A stretch of 64,000 bases of DNA from Chloroflexaceae bacterium (GCA_025057155.1 JANWYD010000003.1:124001-188000), one strand, 5' to 3'. Numbered from the stretch's first letter, positions 8,567-17,420 are shown. Notes: generated by a model from the sequence alone, not told the origin. Translations and numbers: made by a program.

Positions 8567-9547
8567 ATGCGGATCGAGCATAATCTGGGCATGGACCTGG
8601 TGCGTGCCACAGAGGCCGCGGCGCTGCGTAGCGGCCGCTGGATGGGACGCGGCGACAAGAACCGCGCCGATCAGGCCGCCGTTGATGCGATGCGCTTCGC
8701 GCTCGACAGCGTACCGATGAACGGCGTGGTGGTGATCGGCGAGGGAGAAAAAGACGAAGCGCCAATGCTCTATATTGGCGAACGGGTGGGCAGCGGCGAA
8801 GGTCCCGAAATGGACGTTGCCGTAGATCCGGTTGAAGGCACGACGCTGCTGGCCGAAGGCATGCCCGGCGCCATCGCCATCGTGGCCATTGCCGAACGCG
8901 GATCGTTCTACAACTGGCAGGGCATCGCCTACATGGACAAGCTGGCCGTCGGCGAGCGCGCCAGGGGCGTGATTGACATTAACGCGCCGGTGGCCTACAA
9001 CGTGCGCGCCGTCGCCCGCACCCTCGGCAAGCAACTGGAAGATGTGACCGTGGTGGTGCTGGATCGCCCCCGCCACAAGGAGTTGATCCGCGAGATCCGC
9101 GAGACGGGAGCGCGGATAAAACTGATCCTGCACGGCGACGTCAGCGCCGGGATCATGACTGCTATCGAGAATCCGCCAGCCGACATCCTCATGGGCATCG
9201 GCGGCGCGCCCGAGGCGGTGATCACCGCGGCGGCGCTCAAATGCCTGGGGGGCGAGATCCAGTGCAAGATCTGGCCTCGCAACGACGAGGAGCGCGCCAG
9301 GGTCGCCGAACTGGGTCTTGACATCAACAAGGTCTACACGACCAATGACCTGGTCAAAGGCGAGAATGTCTATGTCGCCGCGACTGGCATTACCCCTGGC
9401 GAGTTCCTGCGGGGCACGGAGTACTTCGGCGGCGGCGCCCGCACCCACAGTGTGGTGATGCGCTCCCGCTCCGGCACGGTGCGCTACATTGACGCTACCC
9501 ATCGCTGGGATAAGCTCATGCGCATCTCGAATATGCCGTATGCCTGA
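8567..9547 (+). CDS. glpX: Class II fructose-1,6-bisphosphatase (GlpX type)
   Basis: A 326-residue cytosolic enzyme that hydrolyses fructose 1,6-bisphosphate to fructose 6-phosphate in gluconeogenesis. Family hallmarks are visible: GDKNRADQAAVDAMR near residue 30, the metal-binding GEGEKDEAPMLYIGE near residue 57, and the AVDPVEGTT signature near residue 85 that is shared by the lithium-sensitive phosphatase superfamily. Length fits GlpX. ATG at 8567 has TGGAGG 5 nt upstream; the longer open frame upstream lacks support. The next gene starts on the A of its TGA stop, so the two are likely co-transcribed, though functionally unrelated as far as I can tell. Confidence 0.93.
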   Translation: MRIEHNLGMDLVRATEAAALRSGRWMGRGDKNRADQAAVDAMRFALDSVPMNGVVVIGEGEKDEAPMLYIGERVGSGEGPEMDVAVDPVEGTTLLAEGMPGAIAIVAIAERGSFYNWQGIAYMDKLAVGERARGVIDINAPVAYNVRAVARTLGKQLEDVTVVVLDRPRHKELIREIRETGARIKLILHGDVSAGIMTAIENPPADILMGIGGAPEAVITAAALKCLGGEIQCKIWPRNDEERARVAELGLDINKVYTTNDLVKGENVYVAATGITPGEFLRGTEYFGGGARTHSVVMRSRSGTVRYIDATHRWDKLMRISNMPYA

Positions 9548-11034
9548 TGGGTGTGCGCGTTGAGACTGGCGCGCCGCGCTGGCTGAACCCGGCCCGATCA
9601 TCCGGGGTCGTCGCGGCGCTCGCGCTCGCGCTCGGCGGGATCGTGGGCGGAGCGGCCGCGTTAGGGCCGCTCTACGCCCTGGCCGGTATCGTCGCCGTGC
9701 TGGCCGGCTATGCGCTGCTCGTGTCCACCTCGGCCGGCCTGCTTGCCGTATTCGCTGTCAGCGCCATTCTGCCATTCGCCACGCTGCCCTTCAAGGCGAT
9801 TATCACCCCTAACTTTCTGACCCTGGCCCTCCTCGCCCTGCTCGGTGTGTGGGTGCTGCGCATGCTGGCCCACCCCGCCGAGTTTGAATTGCGGCTCAGC
9901 CCCCTGGGGTTGCCCATCCTGGCCTTCCTCGGCCTGACCTTCTTCTCGCTCTACCTGGGCGCCCGCGGCCTGCCCGACCCGGCGACGCTGCATAACTACG
10001 CCAAGTACGTGCTGGGCGTGCTGCTCTACTTCAGCGTGATCAACTGCGTGCGCACCCGCGCCGAGGCGCGCCTGATCCTGCGCGGCCTGATCCTCTGCGG
10101 CGGCGTCGCGGCCACGATTGGCCTGATCCTCTGGGCGCTGAACGCTGACCTGACTCTCCGCATCCTGCTCGCTCTCGGCCCGCTCGGCTATCCCACTAGC
10201 GGGCGCGTCCTGCGCTTCGTCGAGGACGACCCCGCCGGGCTGGAGCGGGCCATCGGCTTTGCGGTTGACCCGAACAGCTTCGGCGGGATGCTGGCCCTGG
10301 TGCTGGCCCTGGCCGCGGCGCAACTGGTAGCCAATCAACCGGTGATGCGCCGCTGGATGCTGGGCGCCCTCGTCGCCGTGATGCTCCTGACCCTGCTACT
10401 GACCTTCTCGCGGGCGGCGCTGCTCGGGCTGATTATCGCCGCGGCCTACCTGGCCACCCTGCGCTATCGCCGCCTGTGGTGGGTGATGGTCGTCGCCACG
10501 CTGCTGGGGGCCGCGCTGCTCTTCGGCCTGGGATACGCCGGGGCCTTCATCGAGCGGTTGATCAGCGGCTTGCAGTTCCGCGACCAGGCCCAGCAGATGC
10601 GCCTGGCCGAGTTTCGCAACGCCATCGCCATTATCCAGCGCTACCCCTTCTTCGGCATCGGCTTTGGCCAGGCCCCCGATCTGGATCTGACCGCCGGGGT
10701 CAGCAGCATCTACCTGGCGATTGCCCAGCGCATGGGCCTGGTGGGCCTGGCGGCGTTTCTCGGCATCGTCGCAGCCTGGTTCATCAGCACCATCGGCAGC
10801 CTGCCCGCCCTGGATGATGAACGGGTCAACTGGCTGCTCGGCTGCCAGGCCGCTGTAGTCGCCGCTCTGGCCGTCGGTCTGGCCGACCACTACTTCTTCA
10901 ACATCGAGTTCAGCCATATGAGCGCCCTGCTCTGGGGAACGCTGGGGTTGGGGATGGCGATTGCGGCCCTGCCGGGGCCTGAAGAGCATAGAGAAAGCCG
11001 CCACGTCTCCTTTGCCCTGCGACACCGAGAATAG
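9547..11034 (+). CDS. O-antigen ligase-like polytopic membrane protein
   Basis: A 495-residue integral membrane protein with about eleven or twelve hydrophobic helices. A large extracytoplasmic loop near residues 330-400 carries the typical FRNAIAIIQRYPFFGIGFGQ segment of the Wzy/WaaL-like O-antigen ligase superfamily (R-x-x-x-W/Y region followed by P-x-x-G-x-G). Such proteins polymerise or ligate polyprenyl-linked glycans outside the membrane. The LCP glycopolymer transferase two genes upstream makes an envelope-glycan role plausible, but this is inference. The start overlaps the glpX stop by one base. Confidence 0.78.
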   Translation: MGVRVETGAPRWLNPARSSGVVAALALALGGIVGGAAALGPLYALAGIVAVLAGYALLVSTSAGLLAVFAVSAILPFATLPFKAIITPNFLTLALLALLGVWVLRMLAHPAEFELRLSPLGLPILAFLGLTFFSLYLGARGLPDPATLHNYAKYVLGVLLYFSVINCVRTRAEARLILRGLILCGGVAATIGLILWALNADLTLRILLALGPLGYPTSGRVLRFVEDDPAGLERAIGFAVDPNSFGGMLALVLALAAAQLVANQPVMRRWMLGALVAVMLLTLLLTFSRAALLGLIIAAAYLATLRYRRLWWVMVVATLLGAALLFGLGYAGAFIERLISGLQFRDQAQQMRLAEFRNAIAIIQRYPFFGIGFGQAPDLDLTAGVSSIYLAIAQRMGLVGLAAFLGIVAAWFISTIGSLPALDDERVNWLLGCQAAVVAALAVGLADHYFFNIEFSHMSALLWGTLGLGMAIAALPGPEEHRESRHVSFALRHRE

Positions 11035-11182
11035 CGATACTCCCTTACGCGGTCCGGCGAGGCGTTGTTCATTGGCGTTGGCGGCTATGCCGCCAACATC
11101 AACGAACAAGTTGAAACTGGCCCCGAAGACGTTGGACCAGCCCGGGGCCACGCCCGTCCCCTCTCATTCGCCACTTCAGGTA

Positions 11183-11191
11183 TGCTATAAT
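11183..11191 (+). promoter_or_regulatory. Extended -10 promoter for dnaN
   Basis: TGCTATAAT, a perfect extended -10 element, lies at 11183-11191, giving a leader of roughly 110 nt before dnaN at 11308. No -35 match is obvious, which extended -10 promoters tolerate. This lies in the 273-bp gap after the ligase-like gene, where nothing else was recognised. Confidence 0.6.
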
Positions 11192-11307
11192 CCTGACGCT
11201 GTTCCACGCCCTCCCAGGAGAGGCGCGCTGCGCGCCAATGCCTCTGCGCCGGAAGAGCCTCGTTCCGCTGGCGCAGGTTTTCCTGTCGCGGCAGAGGAGT
11301 TACGCCA

Positions 11308-12441
11308 ATGAAACTGACCTGTCTGCAAGAGAACCTGAAGCGCGGCCTCGCCACCGTCGGCCATGCTGTGGCGGGCAAGAGCACGCTGCCCATCCTCGCG
11401 AACGTGCTGCTGGCCACCGATGGTGGCCGGCTCAAGCTCGCCGCGACCAACCTGGAGATTGGCATCACCCACTGGATCGGGGCCCAGGTGCAGGAGGAGG
11501 GGGCGATCACGGCGCCAGCCAGGCTCCTCGCCGATGTCGTGGGCGGCCTGCCAAACGATCGCGTGACGCTGACCCTCGACGCGCGCACCCAGACCCTGCG
11601 GGTGGAGTGCGGGCGCTTTGTCAATAACATTAAAGGCGCCGATGCCGATGATTTCCCCACCATCCCTTCGATTGCCGATCGCGAGGCGACGACCAGCCTG
11701 CCCGCCGATGTGCTGCGCCAGGCCATCGAGCAGGTGGCCTTCGCCGCTGCGACCGACGAATCGCGCCCGGTGCTGGTGGGCGTCCTGGTGCGCCTCCGCG
11801 AGCAAACGATGTTCATGGCCGCCGCCGACGGCTTCCGGCTCGCTACCCGGCAGGTTCCGCTCGCCGAGCCGGTCAGCAAGGCGGTGGAGTTTATCGTGCC
11901 AGCCCGCGCCCTGCTGGAGCTGGCGCGCATCGCCGGAGAAACCGAGGGCGATGTGGGGATGATTGTGACGCCTGGCGGCGGCCAGGCGCTCTTCCATACC
12001 CCGACGACCGAGTTCGTGTCCAGTCTGATTGACGGCAAGTTCCCGGATATTGAGCGCGTGATCCCCCAGCAGTACGCCACTCGCGTCGTGGTGGACACGG
12101 CGGAGCTGGCCAAGGCGGTCAAACTGGCCTCGTACTTCGCAACCGCCAGCCAGAATGCGATCAAGCTGACGATGGAACCGGGCGGCGAACTCGGTCCCGG
12201 GCGCCTGGTGATCAGCGCCAACGCCGCCGACGTGGGCGACAACCGGGGCGAACTCGATTGCACGGTGCAGGGCGCGGGCGGGCAGATCGCTCTGAATGTG
12301 CGTTATCTCAGTGATTTGCTGGGGGTGGTCAAAACCGCGCAACTGGCGATCGAAACGCAGTCGCCGCAAAGCCCTGGCGTGTTCAAGCCGGTGGGCCAGG
12401 AGGGGTATCTGCACATTATTATGCCCATGAGTATTCGTTGA
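11308..12441 (+). CDS. dnaN: DNA polymerase III beta subunit (sliding clamp)
   Basis: A 377-residue sliding clamp that tethers the replicative polymerase to DNA. It shows the three-domain clamp pattern: N-terminal LQENLKRGLATVGHAVAGKSTLPILANVLL, the middle ATDESRPVLVGVLV segment, and a C-terminus ending in a clamp-typical IIMPMSIR peptide. Length fits the family. GGCAGAGGAGTT supplies the ribosome-binding site 7 nt before ATG. dnaA, recF and gyrB are not adjacent, so this copy is separate from an origin cluster. I saw no cluster of DnaA boxes nearby. Confidence 0.95.
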   Translation: MKLTCLQENLKRGLATVGHAVAGKSTLPILANVLLATDGGRLKLAATNLEIGITHWIGAQVQEEGAITAPARLLADVVGGLPNDRVTLTLDARTQTLRVECGRFVNNIKGADADDFPTIPSIADREATTSLPADVLRQAIEQVAFAAATDESRPVLVGVLVRLREQTMFMAAADGFRLATRQVPLAEPVSKAVEFIVPARALLELARIAGETEGDVGMIVTPGGGQALFHTPTTEFVSSLIDGKFPDIERVIPQQYATRVVVDTAELAKAVKLASYFATASQNAIKLTMEPGGELGPGRLVISANAADVGDNRGELDCTVQGAGGQIALNVRYLSDLLGVVKTAQLAIETQSPQSPGVFKPVGQEGYLHIIMPMSIR

Positions 12442-12583
12442 GGTGCACGTTCACCGCAATGGGATGAAAACGATGCTTCCAGGAAGGCGCAGTTCTCCCG
12501 GCCCCACCGCCGGGCGGGCGATAGCGAAACCTGGTTTTCCTGCATTCGCCTTGTAGAACATGACGCGATCGGCTATAATGAGC

Positions 12584-12589
12584 AGAGCC
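12584..12589 (+). promoter_or_regulatory. -10-like element upstream of the LuxR-type regulator
   Basis: TATAAT at 12584-12589, about 95 nt before the regulator's start. TGACGC at 12561-12566 is a possible but poor -35 with a 17-nt spacer. The remainder of the 241-bp gap after dnaN shows only a small hairpin-like GAAACCTGGTTTTCC sequence near 12528. Confidence 0.4.
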
Positions 12590-12682
12590 GAAGCAGCGTA
12601 CATCCGTTTCATGTGCTTCATGTGCTGCGGCTCTCCGTGTGTCTGATCGCGCCTCGTCGGGTTGATCACAGGAACGCCGGTC

Positions 12683-13369
12683 GTGAGTGTAACCTCGATT
12701 GTCCTTGTACATTCCCACGCGCTGTTCCGCGAAGGCTTGCGGCAACACCTCCTGGCTCACCCGGAGTTTCGGATCGTGGGTGAGGCGAGCAATGGGCAGC
12801 AGGCAATCCAGATGGTTGACTACGGCGATCCTGATATTGTTCTGATGGAAGTGGATCTGCCCGGCGTCAACGGCCTGGAGGTTTCACGGGCCATTAAACG
12901 CGCGCATCCACACATCGGGATCATCCTGTTCAGCTCGGATATGGACGGCGACCACGTGGTCAAGGCCATTCGCGCGGGGGTGGCGGCCTATCTGCCGCGC
13001 AACGTTGATTGGGCCGCCCTGCTCGCCGCCTTGCAGGAGGTGCGCCGCGGCGGCTATCCAATCAACGACCTGGTGCTCTCTCTGCCTGAAGTGGCCACCG
13101 AGGTGCTGGCCGCCTTCCGGCAGATGGTCGCCGACGAGGACATTCAGAGCGTCTATTCGCCCCTCTCGCCGCGTGAACTCGAGGTGCTCGAACTGGTGGC
13201 GGCTGGCCGCACCAATAAAGAGATCGCTCAGCAACTGGATATCAGCAACCAGACGGTAAAGAACCACGTGTCGTCAATTTTGCGCAAACTGGCCGTGAAC
13301 GACCGTACCCAGGCCGTCGTCTACGCCATGCGCCGCGGCTGGATCAAAGTGGCGCTGCCCGGCGAGTGA
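12683..13369 (+). CDS. LuxR/NarL-type regulator with a degenerate receiver domain
   Basis: A 228-residue two-domain protein. The N-terminal 120 residues align with a response-regulator receiver (IVLVHSHALFREGLRQHL..VGEASNGQQAI). The acidic pair is replaced by H10-S11, the phospho-acceptor position is E56 (VLMEVDLPG), and the conserved lysine is R106 (YLPRN). Phosphorelay in the normal sense is therefore unlikely. Residues about 155-222 are a canonical LuxR helix-turn-helix (SPRELEVLELVAAGRTNKEIA, then SNQTVKNHVSSILRKL). GTG at 12683 is chosen because AGGA lies 9 nt before it; TTG at 12662 is an alternative adding seven residues. No kinase gene is adjacent. Confidence 0.85.
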   Translation: MSVTSIVLVHSHALFREGLRQHLLAHPEFRIVGEASNGQQAIQMVDYGDPDIVLMEVDLPGVNGLEVSRAIKRAHPHIGIILFSSDMDGDHVVKAIRAGVAAYLPRNVDWAALLAALQEVRRGGYPINDLVLSLPEVATEVLAAFRQMVADEDIQSVYSPLSPRELEVLELVAAGRTNKEIAQQLDISNQTVKNHVSSILRKLAVNDRTQAVVYAMRRGWIKVALPGE

Positions 13370-13466
13370 GCGCGCTTGCGGCTCTCTCTGGGCGGACGCG
13401 CGCCGCCCGATACCCCCCGCGCCCTGCCTGGATGAGGCGCCGCCAGGGGGAAAAGGCTACCGACCC

Positions 13467-15740
13467 GTGAAGCCGTTTTCGCAGAGACTCTCTCCCACCC
13501 TGCTCGTTCTCCCGCTCGTCCTGCTCCTTGTCCTCTCCGCCTGTGATCTGACCACCGTCGGCGAGACCGAGCAGATCGCCAATATTGAGACCATCCGCGC
13601 CGGTACGCCTTCGCCTACTGCTACGCCGACGCCGACCCTGACGCCTACCTCCACCGCCACGGCAACCCCGACTGTTGGCCCCACGGCAACACCCACGCCT
13701 ACGCCGCTGCCCCCCACGCCTACTCCGAACCCGGCCCTGATCGGGTTCAGCTTCTGCAACCAGCGCGTTGGCACGCTTGATGGGCGCTTCTCCGCGCGCC
13801 TGCTCGCCGCCGATGCCAGTGGTACGCCTGCCTTTGAACAGATCGTGTTGCGCTTTGAACTGGCGCCGGGATCGGCGCCTCTCGGAGCCGAGGCGCGCTG
13901 CGCTCCGGCGGGTGATCTGGACGCGACCCTTGCGGTTAACCTGGACGGCGCCTATGCCCTGCGGGTGCGTCTCCCCGGCTGGCTCCGCGATGACGCCTTC
14001 CGCTCCTCGCCCGTTTCCTCGACCCTGACCTTTAGCGGCACCCGCGTGCTTACCGGCGCGCGCCTGGTTCCTGCTGCCGACCCCGACGCTGGCGTTGAGC
14101 TGCTGATTGGCCTTGCCGAACCTCTGCCGTTTCGCCTGACCCTTGAGCGGAATCCTTCCCGCCTGACGCTGGCGGTCGCCCGCACCTCGCCGATCGTCGC
14201 CGCCAGCAACCAGTTGCGAGCGCCAACCCAGGGCGGCCCGCCCGTCCTTGATGGCCCCGCCTTCATCCTCTTCGACGGCGATATCTGGCGCGTCGAGGCG
14301 GGGCTGCGGGACGCTGGCACGGGCCTGACCCCCGTCGCCGCGGGGGCGACCAATCTGACCGCTTCGCCGGAAACCGAGACTGCCCTGGCCGTCAGCCCCG
14401 ATGGCAAGCGGGTGGCTTTCTGTCGCTCCGTGCCCGGCCTCGACCCGGCCGACGTCGATCTGCCCGTTCCCGGCGCGCTCTGGATAATGAACGCCGATGG
14501 CTCCAACGCGCGTCTTCTGGCCCAGGTGGGCGTCGGTTGCGCCGACCCGGCCTTCAGCCCCGATGGCGCCCGCGTCGCCTTCGCGGTTGATGAGACCGGC
14601 GTCGCGCCGATCCAGCGCACGCTCTACGCCGTGCCGCTCGAAGGCGGACGGCCACAGCGCCTGATAGAGGGCAATGATGAGTGGAGTCGCTTCGCGCCCC
14701 AGTGGCTCGAAGGAGGGGCGCTGGTCTTCGCCGCCAGGGCGCAGGATGGGCGCAGCACCCTCTTTTTGCGCAATCCGCGCGGGGAGATCAGTGACGTGGG
14801 CGCCAGGGTGATGGTGAACGACAATGGCGATGCAATCTACCGCGCCCTGGGCCGGCCCCTCGCCGCGCCCGACGGCAGTCGCTTCGCCGTCGAGGCTCTG
14901 CGCACCGATGGCCTGGGAGCGGATCTGGTCGTGTTTGACGCCAGCGGCGGCATCCTTGAGGTGATCGGGACCGCCAGGGAGGTGCTCCCAACGCCCACTC
15001 CTACACCAACCTCATCGCCGACCCCAACAACCGCCGCTACCGGCGAACCGGCGATCACCCCAGGAGCTGCCGGCAGCCCCACCGCGCCCGCTGCCACGGG
15101 CAGTCCGGCGGCTGCCGCCACCCCTGCCGCGCGCGCCGCTGCCGGCAGCCCCACCGCGCCCGCTGCCAGGGGCAGTCCGGCGGCTGCCGCCACCCCTACC
15201 GCGCGCGCAAATGTGGCCGCCTCGCCAGCGGCTGCAGTAACGGCAACAGCCAGCGCAACTCCGACGCTTACCGCTACCGGTACGCCGACCGCCAGCCCTA
15301 CCCCCGCCCAGGGCGGCACACCCGCGGCAAGTCCATCGCCCTCGCCCACGCCGGAACCCGAGCCTCCGGCTGAACCGCGTCGTGAAGGCCCGTACTGGAC
15401 GCGCCCCCTCGCCTGGGATGGCCAGGGACGCCTGATCTACCTCGCCACTCTGTGCCCGAGCCAGGTCGTGCAGGAGTACCAGGTGTACCGCTGGGCCGGC
15501 GCGCGCCGCAGCGAGCTGATCCTGACCGGAAGCAGTCCGGGCGGCATCGGCGCGGCAACGATGGACGGCCAGCAACTGCTCTACGTCCTCAGTGACACGG
15601 CGCCTCCTGGTCCCCGTGGACCGCAGGCGCAACACCCGCGCGGCTCGTCCAGTCTCTGGGCGTGGGACATTGCCGGCGGCCGGCGCGGCGAACTGCTGCG
15701 CGGCGAGCGCGGCATTACCGCGCTAAACAGTTCCCCCTGA
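13467..15740 (+). CDS. Lipoprotein with TolB-like beta-propeller and Thr/Pro/Ala-rich linkers
   Basis: A 757-residue predicted lipoprotein (signal helix ending LVLSAC). After the lipidated cysteine comes a (TP)n-rich wall-spanning linker of about 50 residues. A beta-sandwich-like region follows, then WD40/PD40-type propeller blades with the repeated SPDGKRVAF and SPDGARVAF motifs near residues 310 and 365. A second long low-complexity linker (residues about 510-630), built from an Ala/Ser/Pro/Thr unit repeated in tandem around 15065-15210, precedes a last propeller-like segment. This architecture is common for Chloroflexota envelope proteins; the ligand is unknown. GTG at 13467 has AAAAGG 9 nt upstream. 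Confidence 0.75.
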   Translation: MKPFSQRLSPTLLVLPLVLLLVLSACDLTTVGETEQIANIETIRAGTPSPTATPTPTLTPTSTATATPTVGPTATPTPTPLPPTPTPNPALIGFSFCNQRVGTLDGRFSARLLAADASGTPAFEQIVLRFELAPGSAPLGAEARCAPAGDLDATLAVNLDGAYALRVRLPGWLRDDAFRSSPVSSTLTFSGTRVLTGARLVPAADPDAGVELLIGLAEPLPFRLTLERNPSRLTLAVARTSPIVAASNQLRAPTQGGPPVLDGPAFILFDGDIWRVEAGLRDAGTGLTPVAAGATNLTASPETETALAVSPDGKRVAFCRSVPGLDPADVDLPVPGALWIMNADGSNARLLAQVGVGCADPAFSPDGARVAFAVDETGVAPIQRTLYAVPLEGGRPQRLIEGNDEWSRFAPQWLEGGALVFAARAQDGRSTLFLRNPRGEISDVGARVMVNDNGDAIYRALGRPLAAPDGSRFAVEALRTDGLGADLVVFDASGGILEVIGTAREVLPTPTPTPTSSPTPTTAATGEPAITPGAAGSPTAPAATGSPAAAATPAARAAAGSPTAPAARGSPAAAATPTARANVAASPAAAVTATASATPTLTATGTPTASPTPAQGGTPAASPSPSPTPEPEPPAEPRREGPYWTRPLAWDGQGRLIYLATLCPSQVVQEYQVYRWAGARRSELILTGSSPGGIGAATMDGQQLLYVLSDTAPPGPRGPQAQHPRGSSSLWAWDIAGGRRGELLRGERGITALNSSP

Positions 15741-15925
15741 CCCAACGGGCCTCAGCCTGCCGGATAGCATGACACCTGCGTTACTCCCTGGAGGGCGCGG
15801 AGAGGCCGCGTATCTCTGCAACCACCTCATATTTTCCCTCGCAGCGGGCGCGCCCCCTGGCACAGCCGCGACAGGTCCGGACAGATCGCTCAGGGCTACG
15901 CCCTCCCAGACCCGCCCCTGAAGGC

Positions 15926-16099
15926 TTCTCAGGTAGAGGGTTTTTCGAGCGAGAAGGTGTTTTCGGCATTCCAATGCGCTTACGGTCCTCACCCCCCCGC
16001 CCCCCTCTCCCTGAGCGGGAGAGGGGGGCGTTGGGCGTCCTAATGCCCCGGATGGCCCATGCGACGCGAGCAAGCGCTGGAAAACCCTACATCTGAGAA
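15926..16099 (+). mobile_element. MITE-like element, family 1 copy 1, with 11-bp target duplication
   Basis: A non-coding 174-bp element beginning TTCTCAGGTAGAGGGTTTTT; the right end reads TTCTCAGATGTAGGGTTTT on the other strand, so the ends are inverted repeats of about 20 bp. The centre is a palindrome of CCCCTCTCCC and GGGAGAGGGG. The 11 bp CCCCTGAAGGC occurs immediately before (15915-15925) and immediately after (16100-16110), as expected of a target-site duplication. Copies: 18757-18917 (inverted) and 59801-59976 (same orientation). No transposase is encoded. It sits in the 509-bp gap between two lipoprotein genes; the rest of that gap shows nothing else. Confidence 0.85.
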
Positions 16100-16249
16100 C
16101 CCCTGAAGGCCCTTGCCGGCAGGAGTGGTTCGCAAATCGCCCCTGCCTCTGCCCTCCAGATCATCCAGCACGAGGAAGAAGGAACATTTCGGCGCTCCGG
16201 AGCGTTGATCAGTCGAACGGCTGCAAGCACACACCAAAGGAGCCACGCG

Positions 16250-17176
16250 ATGCGACACCAGCGACTTCTCCTCATCCTCCTCCTGGCGGCTCTGTTTCTG
16301 GCTGGATGTGGAGCTATAGCTCGTCCCGAAGGCGCCCCGGCCGCGGGCATGGCGATGAGCGACACGACCGAGGCGCGCGCGCCGATGAGCGTGCCCACAG
16401 CGGCGCCGGCGGCCATCGAGTCGTCTTCCTACCATGAAACCGCGGGCAGCGCGCCAGGCGCGCCAGACACAGCGGTCCAACCCGGCTTCCCGCGTCTGGT
16501 GATCAAAACCGCAACCCTCAGCATTGAAGTAGAGGACGTGGCCGAAGCCGAAAGGCGCATTAGCGCCCGCGCCCAGGAACTCGGCGGCTACGTCGTCTCC
16601 TTGCAGACCAACGGCGCCGAGGCGGGACGCATGGCAGTGATCACCGTCCGCGTGCCGGCGCAGCGCTTCGACGAAGCCCTCAGCGGGGTTGAAGGGCTGG
16701 CGCGTAAGGTCCTCTCGCGAACGATCAGCGGCGATGATGTAACCGAAGAGTTTGTCGATCTCGAATCCCAATTGCGCAACCTCGAAGCCACCCGTGACCG
16801 CCTGCTCGAACTCCTGGGACGGGCCAGCGAGGTAGAGGACGCCTTGCAGGTCAACCAGGCTCTTACCGAAGTGCAGGGGCAGATCGAGCAGATCCAGGGG
16901 CGCATGAAGTACCTGCAACAGAGCGCCGCCTTTTCGACCATCACGGTTGAGGTGCGACCCGTGCCGCCCCCGCCGGCCATCATCGAGGAAGATGGCTGGA
17001 AGCCACTCCACGTGGCCCGGGAGGCTCTGCGCGGACTGATCACCTTCGGGCAGGAACTGGTGAACCTCGGCATTATCTTGCTGGTCTGGTCGCCAGTCTG
17101 GTTGCCGGTGCTGTTGCTGGCCCGCTATGGTTGGCTGCGGCTGCGTGGCGGGCGGGGCGGGCGCGCCGCCGCCTGA
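16250..17176 (+). CDS. DUF4349 domain lipoprotein
   Basis: A 308-residue exported protein. The signal peptide ends in the lipobox LAGC (residues 17-20). A low-complexity Ala/Pro stretch follows. The DUF4349 domain spans about residues 80-250 (VIKTATLSIEVEDVAEAE, then VVSLQTNG, VRVPAQRFDEAL, and a coiled coil over LESQLRNLEATRDRLLELL). One transmembrane helix near residue 270 (GIILLVWSPVWLPVLLL) ends the protein. Membrane tethering at both ends plus a coiled coil suggests an envelope scaffold, but the family has no firm function. AAAGGAG lies 7 nt before the ATG. Confidence 0.8.
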   Translation: MRHQRLLLILLLAALFLAGCGAIARPEGAPAAGMAMSDTTEARAPMSVPTAAPAAIESSSYHETAGSAPGAPDTAVQPGFPRLVIKTATLSIEVEDVAEAERRISARAQELGGYVVSLQTNGAEAGRMAVITVRVPAQRFDEALSGVEGLARKVLSRTISGDDVTEEFVDLESQLRNLEATRDRLLELLGRASEVEDALQVNQALTEVQGQIEQIQGRMKYLQQSAAFSTITVEVRPVPPPPAIIEEDGWKPLHVAREALRGLITFGQELVNLGIILLVWSPVWLPVLLLARYGWLRLRGGRGGRAAA

Positions 17177-17180
17177 GGGG

Positions 17181-17273
17181 TCGCGCCGTCCCGGCGGGGG
17201 TCGCGCCGTCCCGGCGGGGGGCGCGCCGTTCCGGCGGGGGTCGAGTAGAGCCGTCCCGCCGGGACGGCTCTAC
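17181..17273. repeat. 20-bp GC-rich tandem repeat followed by a 29-nt palindrome
   Basis: Three 20-bp units of the type TCGCGCCGTCCCGGCGGGGG run from 17181 to 17240. They are followed at 17245-17273 by a palindrome with 14-bp arms (GTAGAGCCGTCCCG and its complement around one central base). The identical 29-nt palindrome occurs at 48414-48442. The array begins 4 nt after the stop of the DUF4349 gene and may act as a transcript-end structure, although no T-run follows. Confidence 0.7.
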
Positions 17274-17304
17274 CCGGGGCCAACCTGGTTTGCCAGTGTG
17301 CCCC

Positions 17305-17420
17305 GTACCGATATTATATAGCCATGAAATTAGCAATTACATTGAAATAAATACATTTATGCAAAAAGACGCGATTTCGGAATGTTTCATACCCCCTGGA
17401 TATCAGCCGCCCAAATTATT
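17305..17420. other. AT-rich island in the leader of the FAD oxidoreductase
   Basis: Composition changes sharply here: about two thirds A+T over some 115 bp, in a window that is otherwise GC-rich (for example ATATTATATAGCC, then ATTACATTGAAATAAATACA). No open frame, RNA gene or clear promoter pair could be assigned. It lies in the 421-bp gap upstream of the gene at 17598, so a promoter or upstream activating region is possible. Confidence 0.5.

Noticed and set aside
11308-12441. Replication origin next to dnaN
   Set aside because: No dnaA, recF or gyrB neighbour and no DnaA-box cluster seen.
15065-15210. Tandem DNA repeat as a separate element
   Set aside because: It is in frame and encodes the Ala/Ser/Pro/Thr linker of the propeller lipoprotein.
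17181-17240. CRISPR-like short repeats
   Set aside because: Three 20-bp units in direct tandem, no spacers.
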